Assembly (NCBI GenBank): GCA_029582265.1
Contig: CM055816.1
Coordinates: 32,752,545-32,816,544, forward strand
DNA: 64,000 nt
DNA from: Zoroaster sp. YZ-2022
Taxonomy: Eukaryota; Echinodermata; Asteroidea; Forcipulatida; Zoroasteridae
Direction: 5' to 3'
Part shown: in pieces, positions 11,967 to 23,201 of the stretch
Layout of the letters: every line of letters begins with the position of its first letter
How positions within the stretch are numbered: the first letter of the stretch is position 1
Program-made: the position numbers and the translations under genes
The notes under the pieces: generated by a model
What the model was told of the DNA's origin: nothing
Databases searched by the model: none
Seen by the model: only the letters and a program-made list of their open reading frames with translations

Positions 11967-12032
11967 CCCCAGATTTAGACTTCTTCATCGAATCAGGGAC
12001 TTTTACATCGTCATATGCATCCTCATCAGCAA
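11967..12032 (-). CDS. RTK juxtamembrane exon (acidic, YDDV)
   Basis: A 66-nt exon, phase 1-1, with acceptor TTTTAG before 12032 and a consensus donor GTAAGT after 11967. It encodes ADEDAYDDVKVPDSMKKSKS, an acidic stretch with a tyrosine (AYDDV) followed by a basic tail. It lies between the exon at 18649-18708 and the kinase N-lobe exon and joins both in frame. Function is inferred: a cytoplasmic juxtamembrane linker with a possible phosphotyrosine site. Its start (ADED) parallels the exon upstream (AEEP), which may point to an exon duplication. Confidence 0.65.
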
Positions 12033-12271
12033 CTAAAATTACAAAATTACTAAAATGATTTTTTTACATGCTGATTTTGATTCTCTCCATAAAATACCCC
12101 ATCCCCCAAAACACCTCCCCCTTGGTACCAAAACGTTCACCTTTAACTTCATCAGTGGAGATTCCGCACTTTTAGAACTTGCATATTTTATTACCCCCTG
12201 GGTATAGAGATGCACCCCCTTTGAGGTACTGTACATGTACGTCAGTACCCTCTGGGTGTTTATATGTACCC

Positions 12272-12422
12272 CTGAAGATCTGATGTCATGCTTTTAGCTT
12301 TTGGCGCGTGAAATACGCCAGATCCTGGCCGTGCGGCCGCCATATTTTCCCCCGATGTTCAACTTTGACCTTGGTTGGTAGCTAGCACGCAAGCCCCGAA
12401 GCATGACGTCAGATCTTCAGCA
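12272..12422. mobile_element. Short MITE with CTGAAGATCTGATGTCATGC ends
   Basis: About 150 bp bounded by CTGAAGATCTGATGTCATGC and its near inverse ending at CAGATCTTCAG. The centre holds a GC-rich block (CCAGATCCTGGCCG, GCGGCCGCCATA). A truncated relative is at 16072-16151. No coding capacity. Confidence 0.65.
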
Positions 12423-12509
12423 CGTATCCAGTGAAACCCCCTTGAATGGTACGCCTGGAGCCTGTCTATATCAGGGGACTATTCTAGTGTACCTGTTCCC
12501 TCTGCATAC

Positions 12510-13036
12510 ATGTATTAAGATTCCTCTCTCTGAGGCCCTTTCTTTACAAAAGGGTGTAACTCAGTACCCTTTGAGCGTTAAGATGCACCCCTTGCAGCTC
12601 TCTTCTTGCAAAGGGGGTGTACCCCAGTTGCTTTTGGGTGTTAAGATGTATCCCTGCGAGGCCCTTTCTTTACAAAGGGGGGTGTATCTCATTACCCTTT
12701 TGGTGTCAATTTAACCAGTTCGCGTCGGGAATAAAAAAGTTTTTCTGAACCCCTGTGGCGGGTTTATTTTTCGCACACACACGTTAATGGAAGCTTCCAC
12801 AGCGGGTGGCCGGCACTTCCGAGCATGTCACCATACACGCGTGGCTCAACCGAGCATGCATACAAATATTCCGGAGTTTCCTCTGGCGTGTTTAGACGCT
12901 CTCCGATCCGTGGTGCAAAAAAAAATTGCGTGTATACACGGCGTCCGACGCGAACTGGTTAATAATACACCCCTCAGCGGCCCTTTCATTCCAAAGGGCA
13001 TGTATTTCAGTGTGGTGTCAATGTATACACCCCTCT
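12510..13036. repeat. Degenerate ~65-70 bp tandem repeat, split by a MITE
   Basis: Units resemble 'GAGGCCCTTTCTTTACAAAG' followed by a GGTGTA..CAGTACCCTTT..GTGTTAAGATG block, repeated about three to four times from 12510 to 12705 and resuming at 12970-13036. The interruption is the MITE at 12711-12962, which inserted into the array. Confidence 0.65.
12711..12962. mobile_element. piggyBac-like MITE, family 1 (TTAACCAGTTCGCGTCGG ends)
   Basis: The left end TTAACCAGTTCGCGTCGG and right end CCGACGCGAACTGGTTAA are exact inverses, including the TTAA target. The length is 252 bp. The interior carries CGTGTATACACG near the right end and GAAGCTTCCA at the left. Three more copies occur at 22710-23201, 42550-42813 and 46781-47032. 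TTAA duplication is typical of piggyBac transposons; one copy begins TTAACCCGTTTGCG, closer to the common CCC start of that superfamily. Non-autonomous. Confidence 0.85.
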
Positions 13037-13040
13037 CACT

Positions 13041-13304
13041 ATGAATAACTTTACCTTGAAAATGCCCTGAAAATCTGCTGTACCATGAAATAAATAGTTC
13101 ACGACAATTTCATGATGACACAACACCATGAAATTGCCATGAAATACTCTTGGAATTCCTTCGCCATGAAAACGCTGTGAAAATACCTTTAACTTCTCAT
13201 GGCAGTTTTGGGGCAGCTCATTATTTCTCGAGAGCACCATGAATTTGCCGTGAAATCACAGTGGACATTATTGCCAATACCCGAGAGGAAGAGACACTGT
13301 AAAG
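13041..13304. mobile_element. Palindromic ATG/CAT-rich repeat, family 2 (left part)
   Basis: Sequence such as 'ACCATGAAATTGCCATGAAA' recurs here and at 47105-47302 plus 48724-48895. This copy keeps an intact CTCGAGAG site at about 13228-13235. In the other copy a hAT-like element has been inserted at that site. This copy stops near 13304; the other shows the inverted far end (CAGATTTTCAGGGCATTTTC). Confidence 0.75.
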
Positions 13305-13389
13305 ATAGCAAATCCTTTTGGTGTCTGAACTAGACATTTGCATAATATGAGTGAATAGAAAGTATGGCGAAAATAACATTAAACAAAAA

Positions 13390-16070
13390 CTAGACTAAAG
13401 TGTTTGTGATTTTACAAACACATTGGTGTTCGAGTTTTGTCAGGGCAGTGATGATGACGTCAGAATGTTTTTTTAAAGAAACTTTGCATTATTTTTTTTC
13501 ATATTAAAGAGTACCCTGTAAAATATGATGTGGTTACCAACGATGATTTGTTTGATGTCCATTTCAATGATTTGAACTTAATCACATTAGGCCCTACACC
13601 AAACTCAAACTTCATTTCAAATGCAATGGTATAATAAAAGAATGATAATGATCGAATAAAACTTCTCTGCAGACTACACCTAAAAGATCCTCAACAAGGT
13701 TACAAGGGAATTTCAAGACCAATAGATGTTAATTATCCTGAAATTTCAAAACATTTCTGAATTTTTTTTAAAACTGGCCACGGAATCTTTGTTGTTCACC
13801 GGATGGTTTTACATACATCGATCATAAATATTAAACTTTTACTTCCGGTTTGGACAGGAAGTAATGTCAAATTGGGGTCACCTTTTTGAAAAGATTTTTT
13901 GACAATTAACAACTACACAATGGTGCAAAAAATGTCAATTTACCTCTTGTGGTTGTTGAGATATGATTTTTTTAAATATTAAACTTTGACTTCCGGTTTG
14001 GACAGGAAGTAAGGTCAAATTGGGGTCACCTTTGTGTAAATATTTTTTGACAATTAACTATCTGTACAATGGTACAAAAATTGTGAATTTACGTCTTGTT
14101 GTTGAGATATGATTTTTTTAAATATTAAACTTTGATTTATCGTAATTTGATATCTGATGACCTAATAATGACATCACAAATTACGTTTCATCTACATGTT
14201 ATGTTCTAAGTATATGCCAAGTTTCAAGTTCATGTGAAGTTTGCAAATATGTGTTTTTTTGTAGACAATCTATGGGGAGGAGAAGAAAAACTAGACGGCA
14301 GTGTTTGTGCTAATATTACAAACACATAGGTGTTCGAGTTTTGTCAGGGCAGTGATGATGACGTCAGAATGTTTTTTAAAGAAACTTTGCATTATTATTT
14401 TTTAATATTAAAGTTTGACTTCCGGTTTAGACAGGAAGTAAAGTTCAAATTGGGGTCATGTTTTTGTAAATATTTTTAACAGTTAACAATCTGTACAATA
14501 GTGCAAAAACTGTGAATTTACCTCTTGTGGTTGTTGAGATATGATTTTTTTAAATATTAAACTTTGACTTCCGGTGTGGACAAGAAGGTCAAATTGGGGT
14601 CACCTTTGTGTAAATATTTTTCGACAATTAATCTATACAATGGTGCAAAAAATGTAAATTTACCGCTTGTGTTTGTTGAGATATGAATTTTTTAAATATT
14701 AAACTTTGACTTCCGGTTTGGACAGGAAGTAAGGTCAAATTGGGGTCACCTTTTTGTAAATATTTTTTGACAATTAACGATCTGTACAATGGTACAAAAA
14801 TAGTGAATTTACCTCTTGTGGTTGTTGAGATATGATTTTTTTAAATATTAAACTTTGACTTCCGGTTTGGACAGGAAGTAAGGTCAAATTGGGGTCACCT
14901 TTGTGTAAATATTTTTTGACAATTAACTATCTGTACAATGGTACAAAAATAGTGAATTTACCTCTTGTGGTTGTTGAGATATGATTTTTTAAATATTAAA
15001 CTTTGACTTCCGGTGTGGACAAGAAGGTCAAATTGGGGTCACCTTTGTGTAAATATTTTTCGACAATTAATCTATACAATGGTGCAAAAAATGTAAATTT
15101 ACCGCTTGTGTTTGTTGAGATATGAATTTTTTAAATATTAAACTTTGACTTCCGGTTTGGACAGGAAGTAAGGTCAAATTGGGGTCACCTTTTTGTAAAT
15201 ATTTTTTGACAATTAACGATCTGTACAATGGTACAAAAATAGTGAATTTACCTCTTGTGGTTGTTGAGATATGATTTTTTTTTAAATATTAAACTTTGAC
15301 TTACGGTTTGGACAGGAAGTAAGGTCAAATTGGAGTCACTCAAAACTCGTGTTTCATCTACTTGTTAAGTTCTAAGTGCATGCCAAGTTTCAAGTTCATG
15401 TGAAGTTTGCAAGTATGTGTTTGTTTCGAGACAGTTATTGGGGAGAAGTAAACAAAAAAAACGTACAAAAACAATAGGTGTTCGCGCTGTCGCTCGAACA
15501 CCTAAAAAACTAGAGCTTAAGTGTTTGTTAGATCAAACACACGGTGTTCGAGTCAACTTCCGGTTCATCAAATTATCAATGATTGTGTAAATATGTTTCG
15601 ACAATTAACAATCTATACAATGGTGGAAAGATTGTGAATTTACCCCTTGTGGTTGTTGAGATATGATTTTTTTAAATATTAAACTTTGACTTCTGGTTTG
15701 GACAAGGAAGTAAAGGTCAAATTGGGGTCATGTTTTTGTAAATATTTTTGGCAATTAACAATCTGTACAATGGTGCAAAAACTGTGAATTTACCTCTAAT
15801 TGTGGTTGTTGAGATGATTTTTTTAAATATTAAAATTTGACTTCCGGTTTGGACAGGAAGTAAGGTCAAATTGGGGTCACCTTTGTGTACATATTTTTCG
15901 ACAATTAAGAATCTGTATAATGGTGGAAAGATTGTGAATTTACCCCTTGTGGTTGTTGAGATATGATTTTTTTAAATATTAAACTTTGACTTCCGGTTTG
16001 GACAGGAAGTAAAGGTCAAAATGGGGTCATATTTTTGTAAATATTTTTGACAATTAACAATCTATAAATT
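13390..16070. mobile_element. HINE/Helentron-like cluster: three heads with internal ~150-bp tandem repeats
   Basis: Three elements lie head to tail. Each begins CTAGA and then a small hairpin GTGTTTGT..ACAAACAC (13400-13421, 14301-14323; degenerate at about 15520) followed by GGTGTTCGAG. Each is filled with about 140-150-bp tandem units containing 'GACTTCCGGTTTGGACAGG' and TTGTTGAGATATGATTTTT. About 14 units are visible. Block 2 ends with a hairpin at 15476-15503 followed by AAAAAACTAG. Short subterminal inverted repeats, internal satellite-like units, a terminal hairpin before CTAG and tandem insertion are the known hallmarks of HINE/DINE-type non-autonomous Helentrons. No Rep/helicase gene is present. 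Confidence 0.7.
15476..15513 (+). other. Helitron-like 3' terminal hairpin followed by CTAG
   Basis: AGGTGTTCG and CGAACACCT form a 9-bp stem with a 10-nt loop, followed six bases later by CTAG, which is also the start of the next unit. CTCGAACACCT is the exact inverse of AGGTGTTCGAG found near the 5' end of block 2 (14328-14338). It would serve as the transposition terminator in this element class. Confidence 0.7.
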
Positions 16071-16071
16071 G

Positions 16072-16151
16072 AATCTCGGGGGAAAACATTGCGGCCACGG
16101 CCAGTATCTGGGGTAATTCACGAGCCTCGAAGTGTGACGCCAGATCATCAG
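16072..16151. mobile_element. Truncated MITE related to 12272-12422
   Basis: The segment from CTCGGGGGAAAACATTGCGG to GTGACGCCAGATCATCAGG corresponds to the right half of the 12272-12422 element. Its left half is missing and the HINE-like cluster lies at the junction. Confidence 0.5.
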
Positions 16152-16602
16152 GCTACCAATGAGTGACCTTTTTTGCCTCTGAGAGAGGGCACCCTTTAAT
16201 TTGTGACATCACATGCTTAATTTATATGCTTGTGCCTTTAAGCCCCATTTCACCACTTGTAAAATATCTTGTATTAATACATGCAGTCATGTATCTCAAC
16301 TACAATGTACATGTATGTTTCAATGGCAATCTTGTTTCTGAGTATACATGTATAAACATGTAATTTAAAATTTATAGCTACAAATCAAACGGGGCCACAT
16401 GCAGATCCAACACATACCACAAAAACATTTTATATTGATACAGCTTCTTCAGTTGACTGTACAATTACACTGATCTTGAACATGACAAATCTTTTCTGTC
16501 AGTTGTTGGTATTAAGTCTAGCTACTTTCCTCAGAGGAATAAGTGAATAATTACTGATGGTGAAATGGGGCTTTAGCTGCAAGAAAAATTGCAAACAATA
16601 TT

Positions 16603-16965
16603 TTAGGAGATTGTATGGTTGTATGATCCATTAGCAAGATGAAGCTGGTTGAAATGAAATAATTTATTTCATTAAATGTTTTTTTTTTTTTGAAATAACA
16701 GAAATGAAAGTACACGAAGACAGAAATAATGATAATGTGAAAAGAACCAACGAACACACCAGTACCCTGTTGATTAATTAAGAGATTGTATGGTAGTATG
16801 ATCAATTAGCAAGATGAAGCTGGCTGAAATGAAATACTTTACTTCATTAAATGGGTGATTTTTTAGAAATAACAACAGAGATGAAAGTACATGGAGACAG
16901 AAATAATGATAATATGAACAGAACCAAGCTGGGTAAACAAAAAATACACCAGTACCCTGTTGATA
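16603..16965. repeat. Diverged tandem duplication, ~180-bp units
   Basis: The unit starting AGATTGTATGGTTGTATGAT (about 16608-16780) is repeated at about 16784-16962 (both end ACACCAGTACCCTGTTGAT). The units differ at many positions, so this duplication is old compared with the 1-3 kb one. Confidence 0.75.
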
Positions 16966-17118
16966 GAAAGACAGATGGACAGAACCAAATGGTAACAGAA
17001 AGTGAATATTCAGGATTGTTTGTTCAAAAGTGGCAAAACCATTGACAAGAACATGTAGTATAAACAGGCATACTGAAAACAGATCTACAGACAAATCTCA
17101 AGATGATGAAATTAACGT

Positions 17119-17265
17119 TGATCTGCGCACTTCCTGGTTTGATAACGAGGCTCTCAGTGTTGACGCATGCGCTGTATGATGGGAGCATGAGTCGTTCTAT
17201 TGTCTACCTCGCATCGGTGTTGTGACTTGACACAGAGAGCCAAGGTTTCACAGCAGAAGTGCGCA
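17119..17265. mobile_element. Small MITE with CTGCGCACTT ends
   Basis: About 147 bp with imperfect inverted ends of about 40 bp: CTGCGCACTTCCTGG at the left and CAGAAGTGCGCAG at the right, with GGCTCTCAGTGT mirrored by ACACAGAGAGCC. No coding capacity. Confidence 0.55.
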
Positions 17266-18648
17266 GACTGAGTCAATTTGAAATTCGTCTATTGACAGTA
17301 TATATTTAAACACCATTATCCACTTTGCATGAAGTTACATATTTCCGGCTTCTAATACAGGGCATCTCCCCTAAAAAAAGCATTCCCTTAATTATTTCTA
17401 TCTTAAAATTTCAAAACTCTACCATAATCAGCGATATATGTCATTAATGTATTGCCCTATTCTTTGTCTAAATTTTGTGAAATTTTCTTAAGATTTAGTT
17501 GCCCCGATTTGAAAACAAAAGCAGTTTTTAAAACAATAGCACAAGTGCTAAATATTAATGCTGTTCCAAGTTTAAGATTAACATCACTCATTATTAATTA
17601 AATTGTATTGTCAAAATTGGACCAGGTCAAATAGCACCCGAGTGGGCATTATTTTTGGGACAAAATTAGTGTGGGTAATGTTGTACAAGTATTTTAAACA
17701 AATAATGAGATTTGTTTTATTTATTTTTGGTTGGGGGGGGGGGGGAACGACGGACACCCTCCACTTTATTTGACTGCATGTTAAGCAACACACACACATT
17801 GGTACTGTACATGTATATTGCACTGTAAATTTACACCTCCAACCATATGTCACATATATACAATATGTGACCCGCTCTGTGAAAAAGGGTGACATGTCGC
17901 ACTATGCGTTTACATGTAATGGGAGATGAAATGTTGAGAGGGTGTTTTTTTTCTTTTAACATCTGATTTTTGGTTATGTTTTTTGACATCATTAGGATCT
18001 AAATTTTCATAATATGTTTACATAAACATCAATTTCAATCAATAAAATATTAAAATCAATGATTTTTGCGAGTAGTTTGTTTCAAATATGTCATTTATTT
18101 TCATTTTCCTAACACTAAATTGTGTTACTTATGCACATTAGTGATTGTTACAAATGCCATATCTCCATAATGCAATATGCCACACACATCTAACATATAC
18201 CAAATTAAAGCTGATGATGTACTCTTTCCAGCTACATAGAAATGTATATTTGTCAGGCTTCGACATTTCCCCTTTTCAGTAAAAGAATGTACAATAATAA
18301 ATGGTTGGATGAAATTTGTTATTAAAACATGTTTCAGCAACCAAATTTGTGGAGAGGTTTAACCAAAGCAAAATGGACGAGTGTAGAATTGAGACTTAAA
18401 AATAATTTTGAAAAAGTACTTTTCTTTGAAAAAAAATATATTCCTCTTTCCACCTCCAGTTTAACTAAGAAGAGATGATGCCATTAATAGGAAATAAGTA
18501 TTAGTGGGAAAAAAAAAACTTCTGTTTAAATATTAATGTATCAGTGCTAGAGAACAAAACAATTAAACTTGGATGACAACAAGTTAAAAAAAAATGTTAT
18601 AGTGTTAATGTTTTGAAAGTAAGGACACCAAAAATAACAAATAATAAC
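17266..18648. other. Intron, AT-rich, little recognisable
   Basis: Contains a poly-G run near 17737 and a GTGACCCGCTCTG end at 17868 that resembles the left end of the MITE at 57607. Otherwise I see no exon or shared repeat. Confidence 0.45.
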
Positions 18649-18708
18649 CTTTTTTAGTAGCCTCATCGGCAGATCCTCTGAAGGAAGATCTCAATGGTTC
18701 CTCTGCAA
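18649..18708 (-). CDS. RTK juxtamembrane exon (AEEPLRSSF...)
   Basis: A 60-nt exon, phase 1-1, with acceptor TTGCAG before 18708 and a weak donor AAAG/GTTATT. It encodes AEEPLRSSFRGSADEATKK, a serine- and charge-rich juxtamembrane piece with no tyrosine. It joins the exon at 23968-24051 upstream and 11967-12032 downstream in frame. Support comes from the splice sites and the matching phase; there is no domain match, so transcript data would be needed for certainty. Confidence 0.58.
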
Positions 18709-18881
18709 CTGCAATAAGCCAAAAGATTAATTCAAGTAAGGATTTCAGGCTATTAGACAGGCAACATGTAAATACTAATATAAACATGTATGGATGTTCA
18801 GAATGTGTTTTTATTATTTTTTTTATTCTATGCTACATTGTTTAAGATGATGCCGATGTTGATGAGAAACTTGCTCTAGAT

Positions 18882-19040
18882 TAAGCGGGTGAGGGGAGGG
18901 GAGGGAAGGGGAGGGGAGGGGAGGGGAGGGGGGTGGGGGGTGAGGGGAGGGGGGTGAGGGGAGGGGTGAGGGGAGGGGGTGAGTGGAGGGGGTGAGGGGA
19001 GGGAGGGGAGGGAGAGGGGGTGAGGGGAGGGAGAGGAGGA
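18882..19040. repeat. GGGGA-rich minisatellite (G-quadruplex prone)
   Basis: About 160 bp of GAGGGGAGGGG units with occasional GGTGAG. It contains many runs of four or more G on the plus strand, so a G-quadruplex is expected, on the strand opposite to the host transcript. A proline/serine ORF on the minus strand here is only the repeat. Confidence 0.92.
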
Positions 19041-19197
19041 GCTGGGAACTTTGAAGTGCTGGCTCATTAATTCAGTTATCAGTCACATACCCAAGAGGGG
19101 GTGGGGATACCTTCCATTTGTACTTATTTGTAAGGTTCCCCCTCCCCAAAAAACAAACAAACAAAATGAAAACAAACAACATCAATAAACAAAACAA

Positions 19198-19397
19198 TTA
19201 AAGGGACATTATCATCACGATCAACAGGGCATGGAATCGGATTGCTAGTTTTAGATGAACTCAGTGACTGAAAATAATACCCCACATGATAAGGTCATAT
19301 TACCATTGCTGCTGCATAAATGAACCAGTAATTTTCAGTCACTGTGTTCATCTTAAACTAGGACACTGATTCCATGCCCTGTTAAAAGTCCCTTTAA
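19198..19397. mobile_element. TTAA-flanked palindromic MITE, family 3 (TTAAAGGGACA ends)
   Basis: The ends TTAAAGGGACATTATC and GTCCCTTTAA are inverted, and interior arms (CAGGGCATGGAATCGG, CAGTGACTGAAAAT) are mirrored. Copies are at 58755-58970 and 63448-63662. About 200 bp, non-coding, with TTAA as the likely target. Confidence 0.82.
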
Positions 19398-20566
19398 TAA
19401 AAAATATAAAAAAATTAATAAAAAATTAAAACATTTATTTCATTATTCATTTGACTCAAGTCCGATTTATTATTATTTATTTATTTTTTATTTTTTATTT
19501 TTTTGGGGGGAGCAGGGGTGTTTGTGATATGCTGTCGTTTAGTGTCCCAACAAAACTGGGGTAGGGGCGTACATGTACATGTGTATATGTACATTATCTT
19601 CCTTAGATCCGCTATTGGACGCTTGAGGAGAATGTGAGTCTGGACACCCAAAGGAGATATCCTGCATGTGAAACTGCCAATCATATCAACAGTTTGTAAA
19701 TTATAATTATTACAAGTTGCCAGTTTTGACAGGCTGTAAAAATAAAATTACATTTACAGTGCGCTAATGGAAAGAAGACAAAATTCAACAAATTATGATT
19801 TTTCTTGTTACATGGGTACATGTATGTATATGCATGGAGGAAGGAAAACAGAGGTAAATGAATACTACTTACTAATACTAATGTAATGAAGCTGTAAAAA
19901 AAATTGTTAAATATAGTACGTGACCTGTTACGAAATGAGCATAAAGTTGCACTATACCATTTCACAGTCCAGCGGGAAAAGTAAAAAAATAAATAAATAA
20001 AAAATCGGAGGGGAGGTCAAATTTTTTTGGTTATTATATTTGTAATTTGTAAATATCCTTATATCGAATTCCAAATTTTCAGTTCAATCAGACAATTAAA
20101 AACCTCAATTTCAGGCCAATTTCGTTGGTAGCTTTGATCGTGATTCTGACAAACAATTTGAAACAAAGACGGAAACAAAGCCACAAATCCCTCTCTGGTG
20201 GTCTAGTGGTTCGCTGTAACCACAAGTGTTATATATCATTGGAAAGCTCTTGTTCTACTGAATCCAGAAATACCAATAACTCAATTGTTTAAATTTCCGG
20301 CTCATTTTGTGGTGACATGTCACATATATAGACAAACAGCAACACTGATGATATAAAAATGACAAACGGCAGCAATGTGGCCTACGAATGTCTGAATTTA
20401 TGGTGTACATGTATGTCAAATTAAGATACAATGTGTATGGCTTTTTTATACATGTACATGTACATGTACATCGGTTCAGTATTATGTACATGAGATTAAA
20501 TAAATATTGTGTACTACAATTGTAATACCTACATTGTAATACTAATACTAACCTAAGTAAGACTAA
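19398..20566. other. Intron, no gene; short TACATG tracts
   Basis: AT-rich intron with several TACATGTACATG runs (for example about 20451-20470). No exon with acceptable splice sites and phase was found. Confidence 0.45.
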
Positions 20567-20773
20567 TTGCGGTGACACCATGTGAAATTCTCTATTGCAT
20601 AGTAATTAGTTCTGAAAAGAACTGGAGGTGCAACTCGACGTTTCGATCAGTATGCTCTGATCGTTCTGCTGAGGATTATCAGAGCATACTGATTGAAATG
20701 GCGAGTTGTAACCTCCAGTTCTTTTCAGAACTAATTATTACTCAAAAGAGAATTTCACATGGTGTCACCGCAA
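20567..20773. mobile_element. Palindromic element with TTGCGGTGACACC ends
   Basis: About 207 bp. The left arm TTGCGGTGACACCATGTGAA is mirrored at 20754-20773, and inner arms (GTTCTGAAAAGAACTGGAGG, AGTATGCTCTGAT) are also mirrored. The palindrome continues weakly into the flanks. The element near 29676-29975 shares GTAACACCATGTG, CTGAAAAGAAC and related inner motifs. Confidence 0.7.
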
Positions 20774-21779
20774 ATAGTTTTACTTATCCTCTTCACCATG
20801 CAAAACTACAAGTTTTACCTAATACTAACCTACTTACATGTACATGTAGTTGTACACAAAATACCATAAAATATTTTATTTATACCAGAAATATTTATAT
20901 ACATGTACAAGTGATGACAACGTATTATATACGCATGACAAAAGGCAGCAATGTGGCCTAAAAATGGATGAATTTTTGGCGTACAGTTTGTCTAAGGTTT
21001 GAGACATGGAGGTAGAATTGGGGTGGGGTGGGGCAAGATTCATTTCCCTCTTTTGTGTAAACTTTTTGTATCATTTTCACTTAGGTAATTTTGAAGAATC
21101 TGTTTCTTTGACAAGAAGCATAATTGATAGTTTTCTTAATATTTCCATGAACAAGTTCACATGACCCCATAATCAACATGGCAACAAACAATTTCTAAAA
21201 ACATTTCAAGTTAACATAATGGCCCCTGTGCACCCACACTGGGAGGGCTGTGTGCCTACACCTTTGGACCCCCTCCTTCCACAATTCTTGGATGCACCCT
21301 TGGCTAAGGGAAAGCAGAATGTCTATGAAATTGGCCCTAGGACTTAAAGACTACCAATGCCAGCCACGGTGTGGATTACAGCAGGCTGGCACGCTTCACA
21401 TAGGTAATAGACTTCTCGTATTGAACTTAAAGATATAATCGCTCAACAGAAAGAAAAAAGATAATAAAAATAAATTAATAAATTAAATTCCCTGCAGCAT
21501 GTTTTTGGCGATGGTTCTAAAATGAATAAGGCAGACGTGTCTTTTGAACGGAGGAAGATTCTCCAGAAGAGAACTGTGGATGTTCGATTTTCTGTTCTGA
21601 TAAAAGTATCTGCAAAAGTAACATTACGTAAAGACAAAGTAAATGTCTTCATTAATTTAAACACTAGGCACAGCATGGGTGCAAGTACTGCTTTGTGGAG
21701 GCAAAAATTATCATATTTGCAATCTCTTTTTGTGCTACAGGCCAGCGCTCATCTAACACATCGGCCCACTCCATCGGCC

Positions 21780-22054
21780 AACTTGCTTACACATAACCTG
21801 AATCCTCCAAAATCCTTCAGTAGTAAAGCAAGCACATGACATGTATGCACACATGTGTTTCTAATCTGTGATACATGTACATGGCCAGGGACCCTCCCTG
21901 CATGCATGGAGCAATAAACAGTGTCCACTGACCTTGCAATCACTACAACAATCATGGATGTACATGTACCATGGAAAGGCAAGTATGCCTAATAACCTCA
22001 ATCCTCTTTGCTAAAGTGAAGGATTTTGGAGGATGTGGGAAAGTTAGGGTTAAC
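21780..22054. mobile_element. Relative of the TTAACCCTAACC MITE family (partial)
   Basis: Contains CTTGCTTACACATAACCTGAATCCTCC at the left and ends GGGAAAGTTAGGGTTAAC at the right, with AAATCCTTCA mirrored by TGAAGGATTTT. This combination links the 44-bp minisatellite unit at 39.2 kb to this MITE family. Confidence 0.5.
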
Positions 22055-22709
22055 CATCTATAGCCTCACAGGTGCCCATTTATACTCCTATGTGCAGAGA
22101 AGCAATTACGGTAAAATGTCTCAAGGACACAAGTACATGTATGTGCACTCAACCGCTAGACTCCTTAAAAATGAAAGCATTGTGATGCCTTGTTCTTTAT
22201 AAAAATTAAAAAAAATTACAAACCCAATGGAGCTCAAATTTGTCTCGGTTTCTAATCTGCGCATATATAATTTTTCCCTAAACAAGTGCGAACGGTGAAA
22301 CACATTTGACAAAAACTGCAGTTTGAACTACATGTATTTATTATTTTTTTATTTTTTTATATACATGCATTATTTGTTTTCTAAATCAACAATGGGAGAC
22401 CGAGTATAAAGCACACCTGCTGCTGTTGGGAGGGAAATACGTGTATAACCTGATGACCTCGTGTATTTCACTCTCAATAGTACTGGTTCATCTGCTGAAA
22501 ATTTATTGAAATATTGCACACGAAAAAGAAAAAAAAGAAAAATAATCATTCAGTGGCGTAGCCAGGACATTTTCAGTGGGGGCACAGGGGTGGGGGCAGG
22601 GGGCGGGGGCCGGGGCCTGGAAATTTGTGGGGGAAACAGATGTATTGAATTAAGCAAACTCAAGAAAATCTGAGCAAGACAACTGCACCTGTAAATAAGT
22701 TGTATAATG

Positions 22710-23201
22710 TTAACCCGTTTGCGTCGGAGGCCGTGTATACACGAAAACAAAATTTGCACCACGGATCATAGAGCGTCTAAACACGCCATAGGAAACTCTG
22801 ATATATTTGTATGCATGCTCGGTTGAGCCACGCGTGTACGGTGATCTTTGCTCGGAAGACGTGGCCACGAGCTGTGGAAGCTTCCATTAACTCATCTTAC
22901 ATGTATGTCACAATTCTTCAATGATGTATATTTGATGTATATGATGTATATTTGTAATTGCATTGTATAGGTACATGTACATGTATCTCAGCACACAATT
23001 TTTCCCCTATGCTATCATTGTATATTGTTTGTATTTATGTTTTTCTTTGTTTCCGCGCCTTGAGCGCCCAGCAGGGTGGATATGTGCGCGCTACAAATCT
23101 TTATTATTATTATTATTATTATTATTAACGTGTGTGTGGGGAAAAAGAAACCCGCACAGAGGCCCAGAAAAACTTTTTTATTCCAGACGCGAACTGGTTA
23201 A
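22710..23201. mobile_element. piggyBac-like MITE, family 1, split by a LINE fragment
   Basis: Starts TTAACCCGTTTGCGTCGG and ends CCAGACGCGAACTGGTTAA. The MITE is in reverse orientation relative to 12711-12962. It is interrupted after GAAGCTTCCATTAAC (22891) and resumes at AACGTGTGTGTGGG (23127), the interruption being the LINE 3' fragment at 22892-23123. Confidence 0.85.
22892..23123 (+). mobile_element. L2/CR1-like LINE 3' end inserted in a MITE
   Basis: Carries the last codons of the LINE ORF (ATGTCACAATTCTTCAATGA, as at 9397-9430 reversed), the 3' untranslated region, and a tail GCGCCTTGAGC..GGTGGATATGTGCGC..(ATT)n. ATTAAC is present on both sides (22886-22891 and 23124-23129), consistent with a short target duplication, although the (ATT)n tail blurs the right edge. 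Confidence 0.82.

Noticed and set aside
18876..19067. Proline/serine-rich minus-strand ORF
   Set aside because: It is the complement of the GGGGA minisatellite.
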